Origin: Halanaerobiaceae bacterium
GTDB lineage: Bacteria; Bacillota; Halanaerobiia; Halanaerobiales; Halarsenatibacteraceae
NCBI GenBank assembly: GCA_003554685.1
Contig: PWHA01000105.1
Location: 1 to 10,704 of the forward strand
DNA: 10,704 nt
Direction of reading: 5' to 3'
Shown: positions 1 through 5,426 of the stretch, in pieces
Layout of the letters: every line of letters starts with the position of its first letter
Numbering within the stretch: the first letter of the stretch is position 1
The notes under the pieces: generated by a model
What the model saw: only the letters and a program-made list of their open reading frames with translations
Database searches by the model: none
What the model was told of the DNA's origin: nothing
Position numbers and translations under genes: made by a program

Positions 1-1150
1 CTTTGGCAGCCCCACTTTGGTTAGACCCTGGGATAGATTTGAAGATCCCATGGAAGCGGCCAAAGCCAGAGTGGAAGCAGCCTTTGAATTTATGACGAAA
101 CTGGGTATAGAGTATTTTTGCTTTCATGATGCTGACGTTGCTCCTCAGGGTGAAACTCTAAAAGAAAGCAATAGAAATTTAGATGAGATCGTTAATTTAA
201 TTGAGGAGAAAATGAAGGAGACCGGAATCAAATTACTATGGGGGACCTCAAATCTTTTTAGTCATCCAATATTTATGCATGGTGCAGCCACTTCTCCTGA
301 TGCCAGGGTTTTTTCCTGTGCAGCAGCAAAGGTAAAAAAAGCTCTGGAAGCAACCAAACGGCTGGGAGGAGAAAATTATGTATTCTGGGGTGGCAGAGAA
401 GGATATGAAACCCTGCTGAATACAGATATGAAATTGGAACAGGATAATTTAGCCCGTTTTTTTGAAATGGTCCTGAATTATGTTGAGGAAATTAATTTTG
501 AAGGGCAACTTCTGATAGAACCCAAACCAAAAGAGCCTACCAAGCATCAGTATGATTTTGACTCCAGCAGTGTTATTGCTTTTTTGCGCAATTATGGTCT
601 GGCAGATTATTTTAAACTCAATATTGAAGCAAATCACGCCACTCTGGCCGCTCACACCTTTCAGCATGAGCTGCGTTATGCCCGAATAAATAATATGCTG
701 GGAAGTGTTGATGCCAATCAGGGAGATCTGCTGCTGGGTTGGGATACCGATCAGTTCCCTTCAAATCTTTACAGTACCACTCTGGCCATGTATGAAATAT
801 TAAAGGCCGGGGGTCTGGAGCCGGGAGGATTAAATTTTGACGCTAAAGTCAGAAGAGCTTCCTTTCAACTGGAGGATCTTTTTTATGCTCATATTTTAGG
901 TATGGACTCCTTTGCCAGAGGGCTGGAAGCAGCTCACAGTCTGCTTAATTCAGGTGAAATTGAAGATTTTATTGAAAGAAGATATCAAAGTTATCAGGAG
1001 GGAGTCGGTAAAAAGATCAGGGAAGGCAAAATCGGGCTTAAAGAACTTTCAGAAGAAGCTCTGAATTATCGGCTTGAGGATTTGCAGCTGGAATCCGGGC
1101 AGCAGGAAAGGCTGGAAGCTATCTTAAACAGGCATCTGCTGCAGAGTTAA
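1..1150 (+). CDS. xylA: Xylose isomerase, class II, 5' partial
   Basis: Cytoplasmic metal-dependent isomerase converting D-xylose to D-xylulose (also glucose to fructose), the first step of bacterial xylose use. The frame is open from base 2, reading FGSPTLVRPWD, so the TTG at 17 is an internal Leu codon and not a start. All expected active-site residues are present. Counting from that Leu: H37 and D40 (FHDAD), E168 and K170 (IEPKPKEP), E204 and H207 (IEANH), D232, D243 and D245 (GWDTDQFP), and D275 (LNFDAK). Their spacings match the class II enzyme exactly (H101, E232, E268, D296, D307/D309, D339) with an offset of 64. About 59 N-terminal residues therefore lie outside the window, and the full protein would be about 440 residues. 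The gene ends at TAA 1148-1150 and faces the next gene. No xylulokinase gene is in view. No clear terminator is visible in the 56-base gap that follows. Confidence 0.96.
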   Translation, partial: FGSPTLVRPWDRFEDPMEAAKARVEAAFEFMTKLGIEYFCFHDADVAPQGETLKESNRNLDEIVNLIEEKMKETGIKLLWGTSNLFSHPIFMHGAATSPDARVFSCAAAKVKKALEATKRLGGENYVFWGGREGYETLLNTDMKLEQDNLARFFEMVLNYVEEINFEGQLLIEPKPKEPTKHQYDFDSSSVIAFLRNYGLADYFKLNIEANHATLAAHTFQHELRYARINNMLGSVDANQGDLLLGWDTDQFPSNLYSTTLAMYEILKAGGLEPGGLNFDAKVRRASFQLEDLFYAHILGMDSFARGLEAAHSLLNSGEIEDFIERRYQSYQEGVGKKIREGKIGLKELSEEALNYRLEDLQLESGQQERLEAILNRHLLQS

Positions 1151-1206
1151 TCATTCTCTAACTTTTATCAACATGGGGTTGAGAGGTGCTTTTCTGGTAT
1201 TAATGT

Positions 1207-2211
1207 TTAACTATATTTTTTAAGAGTTCTAGTTATTTCATACATGTTTTCCTGGGGAGTGTTTTTTGGCACCTCACAACCCGGTGAAATGAAAGTGTCT
1301 TTTATTCCAGCATCCAGACATTTTTTTACTGAGTTTCTAACCTTTTCGGTTGAGCCCCGGAGTAAAATTTCAACTGGATCAAAATTTCCACAGGCCGAGC
1401 TTTTTGATTTTAAAGTTTTTACTGATTTTGAGAAGTCTAACATCCAATCAATGTCAACCACATCAACACCAGTCCTGGGTATGAGATGAAGAAAAGAGGA
1501 GATGTTTCCGCAGATATGCAATTTTGTTTTGGCTCCTGTTTTTTGGATTGATTGAATTAGCTTTCTTTCATAGGGAAGAACAAATTTTTTATAGTGCTCT
1601 GGACCAATCAAAGAAGCAGCAGCATCGCCGATTCCCATAAAATCTGCTCCGGCATTTACCTGATGCCGGGCAAATTGGGTTGCCTGTTCTGTACAAATTT
1701 CCAGCAGTTCATGAACAGAATCTGGCTTCTCATATAAATCAGTCATTAAATTATTTATTCCCCTTAAATTACCAGCGCTGGCGAAGGGACCTTCTACCCA
1801 GCCGAGTATAGGATATTTTTTGCCCACTTTATCATTAAACAATTCAACCCCTTTGATTCTATCCAGCATTCGCGGGCCTTCTAGCGGGTCAATTATTTTA
1901 ATTTTACTCAGATCTGAATAATTTTCCAGCAAAATCCCCTTGAAAGAAGGTACATCATCTTCCGGCATTCTTATCTCTGCTCCCATATCTGCCCCTTCTC
2001 TACAGGGGTCGGAGATAACACTAACCATGTCAATTCCAAACTCGTCACAGCATTCAATGTTTCCCTCAACCAGGTAAAGATAGTCGGTGATATACTTTTT
2101 ATAAGGAACACCAATATAACTGGCAGCAAAAGTCATAATAATACTTAAATTTGGGACATGATCAACTTCATTCCCTGCCAGCCTTTTAAAAACTCTTTGA
2201 TAAGAGTTCAT
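1207..2211 (-). CDS. UroD-fold zinc methyltransferase (MtaA/CmuA-like)
   Basis: A 334-residue TIM-barrel protein of the uroporphyrinogen decarboxylase superfamily. It lacks the N-terminal Arg-rich substrate motif of true HemE. It carries the Zn/thiol signature of corrinoid:coenzyme methyltransferases, with H232-x-C234 (LHICGN) and C312 (SPGCEVP). Other family blocks are GWVEGPF near 138 and GADFMGIGDAAASLIGPE near 188-205. Such enzymes (MtaA, MtbA, CmuA and clostridial relatives) move a methyl group from a corrinoid protein to a thiol or folate acceptor in the cytoplasm. No corrinoid protein or MttB-type partner is in the window, so substrate and acceptor are unknown. Start: a GTG at 2220 lies only 1-2 bases after the AGAAGGG Shine-Dalgarno sequence, while the ATG at 2211 sits 10 bases after it, so I prefer 2211. 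Family placement is confident, exact role is not. Confidence 0.85.
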   Translation of the reverse strand: MNSYQRVFKRLAGNEVDHVPNLSIIMTFAASYIGVPYKKYITDYLYLVEGNIECCDEFGIDMVSVISDPCREGADMGAEIRMPEDDVPSFKGILLENYSDLSKIKIIDPLEGPRMLDRIKGVELFNDKVGKKYPILGWVEGPFASAGNLRGINNLMTDLYEKPDSVHELLEICTEQATQFARHQVNAGADFMGIGDAAASLIGPEHYKKFVLPYERKLIQSIQKTGAKTKLHICGNISSFLHLIPRTGVDVVDIDWMLDFSKSVKTLKSKSSACGNFDPVEILLRGSTEKVRNSVKKCLDAGIKDTFISPGCEVPKNTPQENMYEITRTLKKYS

Positions 2212-2271
2212 CTTTTTCACACCCTTCTGCTGTTTACATATTTTTTGACAAAAACTTCTGTTCGACTAAAG

Positions 2272-2643
2272 CTAAAATTTTTTTATTTTCCTAACCATCA
2301 TTTCAGCCTCTTGATCTGCCCTTTTTTAAGTAATTATAATGCTTGTCCAAATCAAGAATCCAACTCTTTCCGGCATGTCAATTATAATGTGATCTACCTC
2401 ATGACAGAATACTTCTTTTTGCATCTTCTTGGTTAGGCAGCTTTTTATTATAATTAGATATTTTCTAGATTTAGATTTAAAAACATATCCCCAGATTTTG
2501 GGGCTAAGAGGGGAAATGTTACAATAAATATTGTTTGCTCTTGCCCAAGTTTTAAAGTTAACATAAGTGAGTTGTAGTGAGTTTTTTAAACCTTTCTGCA
2601 TAAGGTCCTTTTCATTAATTTTTTGTCTAATTTGATAATACAA
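2272..2643 (-). pseudogene. Short ImmA/IrrE-like HExxH metallopeptidase, frameshifted
   Basis: The first frame runs from TTG 2643 to TAA 2326 (105 codons) and holds a zinc-protease motif, HEVDH at residues 81-85, after the helix KKMQKEVFC. This resembles small ImmA/IrrE-type peptidases that cleave phage or stress repressors. The frame then goes wrong after GFLI. A shifted frame reads LDKHYNYLK (about 2350-2324), and the original frame beyond the TAA reads RADQEAEMMVRKI, ending at TAG 2272. The natural reading joins these: one T lost from the run at 2349-2351 (T on the minus strand) and one A gained in the run at 2322-2327. The EAE helix would supply the missing third metal ligand. Either the gene is decayed or the two homopolymers are sequencing errors. 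The true start is unclear: TTG 2643 has no ribosome site, and ATG 2601 has a close AAAGGA. Protease class is likely, function unproven. Confidence 0.6.
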
Positions 2644-2699
2644 GAGTGTTAGGCTATAATAATATTAAGAACAACAAAAACAATAATAAGGCATATTTA

Positions 2700-3041
2700 T
2701 TAATCAGTATTTGGTGGTTTGTAACAAAGTATTTTTTGCTCTTCTTCTATAACTACTAACTTAGGATCCGGTTTACCGCTACCTCCGATTTCATTATTTA
2801 GCCTTAAATATCTATGGGCAAGCGCTAAGACTTCTCCAGTTTCATTGATATAATTAACCATTTGAGAGTGAGTACAATAAGGTTCACTATCGGGCAATTC
2901 CTCTCTAGACATATGATAACATTTTCTATAAGATCTTCTAAGTTCATTGTTTTTGATTTTAGGTAAGTATCTTTTATTAAAAATTGTCCTTAAGCGCCAA
3001 GGGTCAGTTGTATATTCTCGTTCGAAAGGAGGGTAACTCAT
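2700..3041 (-). CDS. Hypothetical protein with GGSGKPDPK motif
   Basis: A 113-residue protein read from ATG 3041 (MSYPPFEREYTTDPWR). I know no assigned function. The C-terminal part, about residues 65-95, contains ALAHRYLRLNN followed by GGSGKPDPKLVV. I recall comparable HQYLRPDG-x-GGSGKPDPK stretches in small uncharacterised bacterial proteins, so I regard it as real; that is memory, not a search. Two cysteines (YRKCY and PYCTHS) and a conserved-looking MSREELPD segment lie in the middle. There is no signal peptide or membrane segment. The ribosome site is weak: GGTGG about 12 bases upstream of ATG 3041, and a GTG at 3056 is no better. The start codon overlaps that of the divergent plus-strand gene by two bases. 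The gene is AT-rich like its neighbours and lies 56 bases from the broken peptidase on the same strand, perhaps in one transcript. Confidence 0.65.
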   Translation of the reverse strand: MSYPPFEREYTTDPWRLRTIFNKRYLPKIKNNELRRSYRKCYHMSREELPDSEPYCTHSQMVNYINETGEVLALAHRYLRLNNEIGGSGKPDPKLVVIEEEQKILCYKPPNTD

Positions 3042-3420
3042 GATTAGCAAAACCACCCTTATTGATATGGTTAAAAAATATTTATCAGAAGAAATTAGTC
3101 TTCATGAATTAAGAGATCATTATTTGGGATATTATCCTGTTTTGTTTGATGGCAGAAGCCTATTATTGGAAGAAATAATTGATGAAATTGAGCTTTCGAT
3201 TGTTGAAATGGATAATGACAGATTGTCGGATGGGGAATTCAAAAGCAATTTACGAGATTTTTTAATCGAGCTTCATATCGGTGATCATGAAGTAATGGAG
3301 GTAAGTGAAGAGCCTATTGATATGACTTCTAGCTCTGATTTTGATGAGGTTCAAACAAATGATGATGTGGAAATATTAAACAGCAATGATGATATAACTG
3401 TATTTAAAGCAGCTAACTAA
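3040..3420 (+). CDS. Small, very acidic hypothetical protein
   Basis: A 126-residue protein, not recognised. The start is well supported: ATG 3040 follows AAAGGAGGG (3026-3034 region) with a six-base spacer, the best ribosome site in this part of the window. By my count it has 32 Asp/Glu against 9 Lys/Arg, a net charge near -23. Residues 1-80 look helical and globular (KKYLSEEISLHELRDHY, then LLLEEIIDEIE). Residues 90-126 are a disordered-looking acidic tail rich in Asp, Ser and Asn. There is no signal peptide or membrane segment. It is the only long frame over 3060-3410 on either strand, so it is not a shadow. Its start overlaps the divergent neighbour's start, and its last 8 bases overlap the end of the convergent minus-strand gene. 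Its promoter must therefore lie inside the neighbour's coding sequence. An antitoxin, inhibitor or DNA-mimic role is conceivable but only from charge and context. Confidence 0.65.
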   Translation: MISKTTLIDMVKKYLSEEISLHELRDHYLGYYPVLFDGRSLLLEEIIDEIELSIVEMDNDRLSDGEFKSNLRDFLIELHIGDHEVMEVSEEPIDMTSSSDFDEVQTNDDVEILNSNDDITVFKAAN

Positions 3421-3811
3421 CATCATTTATTTTAATCTTAATTGGCCAATCATCTGCTTCAGTTTCAGACACTATTAATTTTAATGAGTGGCTGCCGTTT
3501 TTACGAGCACGCAATTCAAAGTTTTTTCTGAGGTTTATACCAGCTTCACCTTTTTTAACATTGACATTTAAGGGCTCAGTTTCTGAGAGAAGCTCGCCAT
3601 CAGGTCCATATAATTTAATTTCTATTGTTTTTTCTCCCTCTTCACCTAAAGAAAAAAAGATATCAACGAAGATATCTACTGTAGCCTTGGCGTATTCATC
3701 ATCATCTTTTCTTTTAAGAGTAATCCCCCTAAAGCCATAACCTAAAATGTCAAGTAATCCGTGTTTTCTCTGCACAACTTTTTCGCAAGGGAAAAAGGCT
3801 CTTACTTTCAT
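3413..3811 (-). CDS. Hypothetical beta-rich protein, possibly DUF6941-like
   Basis: A 132-residue cytoplasmic-looking protein starting at ATG 3811 behind a good ribosome site (GGAGGGTGATAAA). The N-terminus MKVRAFFPCEKV, followed by GLLDILGYGFRGITL, resembles the opening of DUF6941-type proteins (a Cys-Glu-x-Val strand, then a Gly-rich turn and hydrophobic strand). The rest alternates strand-like segments (ATVDIFVDIFFSL, KTIEIKLYGPDGELL, HSLKLIVSE), which suggests a beta sandwich. The LYGPDGELLSE turn resembles a ligand or carbohydrate-binding fold. No catalytic motif, signal peptide or membrane segment is seen. It overlaps the convergent acidic-protein gene by 8 bases. DUF6941 assignment is from memory of the N-terminal pattern and is tentative. 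The function of that family is unknown to me. Confidence 0.65.
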   Translation of the reverse strand: MKVRAFFPCEKVVQRKHGLLDILGYGFRGITLKRKDDDEYAKATVDIFVDIFFSLGEEGEKTIEIKLYGPDGELLSETEPLNVNVKKGEAGINLRKNFELRARKNGSHSLKLIVSETEADDWPIKIKINDVS

Positions 3812-3825
3812 TTTATCACCCTCCC

Positions 3826-3849
3826 CCAGGCTTCATAACCTGGTTTTTT
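3826..3849 (+). terminator. Weak hairpin with T-tract
   Basis: CCAGG (3826-3830) pairs with CCTGG (3839-3843), extended by TT/AA across a bulged C, and is followed on the plus strand by TTTTTT. It could end plus-strand transcripts from the acidic-protein gene, though that gene stops 400 bases earlier. On the minus strand the same hairpin lies just upstream of the ribosome site of the 3413-3811 gene. The stem is short, so the call is uncertain. Confidence 0.3.
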
Positions 3850-3919
3850 GTTTGCTCTATTCCTCCTTATTCAGAGCTCTGAAATTATAGATTAAATTTA
3901 TTTGTGTATTATTGTAGTA

Positions 3920-3996
3920 TGGTGGGGCTATCGGGATTCGAACCCAAGACCTACAGATTAGGAATCTGTCGCTCTATCCAGCTGAGCTATAGCCCC
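3920..3996 (-). tRNA. tRNA-Arg (anticodon CCU)
   Basis: Read on the minus strand, this is a complete cloverleaf of 77 bases including an encoded CCA. The acceptor stem GGGGCTA pairs with TAGCCCC. The D arm is AGCTCAGCTGGATAGAGC, the anticodon arm is ACAGA-TTCCTAA-TCTGT with anticodon CCT, and the T arm is GGGTTCGAATCCC. It decodes the AGG arginine codon. The discriminator base is A. The 3' end (3920) faces the AT-rich small-gene patch, the side on which tRNA-targeting elements normally insert. No copy of the 3' end was found elsewhere in the window. Confidence 0.97.
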
Positions 3997-4028
3997 ACAT
4001 TTAATTTAATATTATCCTTACAGTTAAT

Positions 4029-4056
4029 ATTATACACTATGTATCGGTAATTTCAA
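4029..4056 (-). promoter_or_regulatory. Sigma-A promoter of tRNA-Arg
   Basis: On the minus strand, TTGAAA (4056-4051) and a perfect TATAAT (4034-4029) are separated by 16 bases. The predicted transcription start is near 4022, about 25 bases before the tRNA 5' end. This fits a strong housekeeping promoter. Confidence 0.75.
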
Positions 4057-4067
4057 GACTATTTTTC

Positions 4068-4089
4068 CTGCAGGTTAATCATCCTGCAG
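4068..4089. repeat. Inverted repeat CTGCAGG / CCTGCAG
   Basis: Perfect 7-bp arms, CTGCAGG (4068-4074) and CCTGCAG (4083-4089), are separated by 8 bases. The repeat sits just upstream of the tRNA-Arg promoter and over 100 bases upstream of the patatin promoter. There is no proper T-tract on either side, so it is not a convincing terminator. An operator is possible. Confidence 0.45.
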
Positions 4090-4209
4090 TTTATTTATCA
4101 AGTTAAATTTTAGCCAAACTGGTGCTGAAAAATACTCCAGTAAAACTAAAAATACTGTATTGAAAGTGTAAAAAGCCTGAATAAATATATGTTATTTAGT
4201 TTAAGAATA

Positions 4210-4218
4210 TGATATAAT
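4210..4218 (+). promoter_or_regulatory. Extended -10 promoter of the patatin-like gene
   Basis: TGATATAAT (TGnTATAAT) is an exact extended -10 element. The -35 position about 17 bases upstream is poor (TGTTAT), as is common for extended -10 promoters. Transcription would start near 4225, giving a leader of about 65 bases before ATG 4290 that contains a short ORF. Confidence 0.6.
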
Positions 4219-4240
4219 ACAAAAATACAGGAGTTTGGCT

Positions 4241-4282
4241 GTGAGGGATATTTTAAAAAAATATAATGCAAAAATGGGGTAG
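4241..4282 (+). CDS. Possible 13-residue leader ORF before the patatin-like gene
   Basis: GTG 4241 lies 7 bases after CAGGAG (4228-4233), a better ribosome site than the main gene has. It opens a frame of 13 codons (MRDILKKYNAKMG) ending at TAG 4280-4282, seven bases before ATG 4290. The main gene's own site (AGGGG, four-base spacer) is cramped, so translation of the leader could feed re-initiation at 4290. Peptide conservation is unknown. It may be only a chance frame. Confidence 0.3.
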   Translation: MRDILKKYNAKMG

Positions 4283-4289
4283 GGGTAAG

Positions 4290-5201
4290 ATGAAAAATTT
4301 TGTTAATAAAATTACAGTTTTAATGGTGCTGGTACTGCTGACAGGATTGTTTTTTTTCGGAGCGGCTCCCGGGGTAATGGCTGAAGATACTGACAGCAGC
4401 AAGCCTGACAGTCCGGTGGTGGCTCTGGCTTTAAGCTCGGGTGCGGCCTGGGGACTGGCTCATCTCGGGGTGATTGAGGTCCTCGAGGAGCATGACATAG
4501 ATATTAAAATAATAACAGGCACCAGTGCTGGAGCTATTGTCGGTTCACTTTATGCTGATGGAATGAGTACCGGAGATATGAGAACTGAAATTGACAAACT
4601 GGGCTGGACAGATTTTCTTTTTCCCAGTCTGAACAATAAGGGACTGGGATTTTTTACCACCAATAGAATAGAGAATTATCTTTCTGAGCTCTATCAGAAT
4701 GAAAATATTGAAGATCTAAATCGTACTCTGGCCATTACCGCTACGGATATTGATACCGGCCAGCCGGTGACATTTACCGAAGGGCCGATGGCCAGGATTG
4801 TCAGTGCCAGTGTTGCGGTACCGGTTTTATTTGACCCGGTGGATATTGATGATTACTGGCTGGCTGATGGTGGCCTGGTCAGGAATCTCCCGGTTGAAGA
4901 AGCTAAAGTGCTGGGGGCTGATATTATAATAGCCGTGGATGTAGCTACCGGTTTTAGTTTCACGGGAAGGCCGCAGGGCAGGATTGAATACGGTAACAGA
5001 GCCTATAATATATTAAGAGGGGCTCTCCAGCGCCCGGAGGGTTATGATATCCTGATTGAACCTGATCTTAACGGTCTGCAGGGTTTTGATTTTGAAGCTC
5101 ATGAAGAAATTATTAACAGAGGACGTCAGGCTGCAGAGAAGAGCCTGGAAGAGATAAAGGAACTGATTGATAAAGCCAGCAGCAGGAATGGCAGCCATTA
5201 A
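4290..5201 (+). CDS. Secreted patatin-like (RssA-type) phospholipase/esterase
   Basis: A 303-residue serine acyl hydrolase of the bacterial patatin family, which uses a Ser-Asp dyad to cleave lipid esters. Residues 1-31 form a signal peptide (KK near the start, hydrophobic LMVLVLLTGLFFFG, likely cut after VMA). There is no lipobox Cys, so the mature enzyme should be released into the periplasm or outside. Nucleophile S79 is in GTSAG (77-81) and D193 in DGG (193-195, ADGGLVRNLPV). The oxyanion-hole loop reads SSGAAWGLAHLG at 49-60, where the family normally has Arg or Lys in place of W54. Length and layout fit a single patatin domain with no C-terminal barrel. Start: ATG 4290 follows AGGGG and opens the signal peptide, while ATG 4266 has no ribosome site and falls within the possible leader ORF. 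Family assignment is firm, substrate unknown. Confidence 0.9.
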   Translation: MKNFVNKITVLMVLVLLTGLFFFGAAPGVMAEDTDSSKPDSPVVALALSSGAAWGLAHLGVIEVLEEHDIDIKIITGTSAGAIVGSLYADGMSTGDMRTEIDKLGWTDFLFPSLNNKGLGFFTTNRIENYLSELYQNENIEDLNRTLAITATDIDTGQPVTFTEGPMARIVSASVAVPVLFDPVDIDDYWLADGGLVRNLPVEEAKVLGADIIIAVDVATGFSFTGRPQGRIEYGNRAYNILRGALQRPEGYDILIEPDLNGLQGFDFEAHEEIINRGRQAAEKSLEEIKELIDKASSRNGSH

Positions 5202-5224
5202 AAAAGAATTGCCGCAAAATATCT

Positions 5225-5252
5225 GGCTAAGATTTTTCTTAACCCTTTTTTT
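5225..5252 (+). terminator. Rho-independent terminator after the patatin-like gene
   Basis: GGCTAAGA (5225-5232) pairs with TCTTAACC (5237-5244), with one C-A mismatch and a TTTT loop. It is followed by C and seven Ts (5246-5252). It lies 24 bases after the stop codon and separates the gene from the sugar-binding protein. Confidence 0.65.
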
Positions 5253-5426
5253 CTTAACCATGTTCTAATTAAAATTACATTCCATAATCAGGTTTAAATG
5301 GGTTATTTTATATTATCTGCCTGCCCGGGCCTACTAAATTGTCAGCCTTCAGCAGAAAAGAGGCTCTGTGGGATGGGAAGTTGAAGGTTTTACAATACAA
5401 AAGGGATAGAGGGGGATTATTTTATT

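Noticed and set aside
17..19. TTG as the start of xylose isomerase
   Set aside because: The frame continues upstream with FGSPT, and spacing to active-site residues shows about 64 residues precede it.
1207..2211. Uroporphyrinogen decarboxylase HemE
   Set aside because: The N-terminal Arg-containing substrate motif is absent, and H-x-C plus a distant Cys mark the zinc methyltransferase branch.
3920..3945. att direct repeat derived from the tRNA-Arg 3' end
   Set aside because: I looked for the GGGCTATCGGGATTCGAAC end between 1150 and 3900 and found no second copy. No integrase gene is present either.
4068..4089. Inverted repeat as a rho-independent terminator
   Set aside because: No T-tract follows on either strand and no gene ends nearby, so I list it only as a repeat.
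5253..5426. Promoter for the sugar-binding gene
   Set aside because: TATATT near 5309 and TACAAT near 5391 both lack a plausible -35 at the right distance, so none is called. Nothing else is seen in this stretch.
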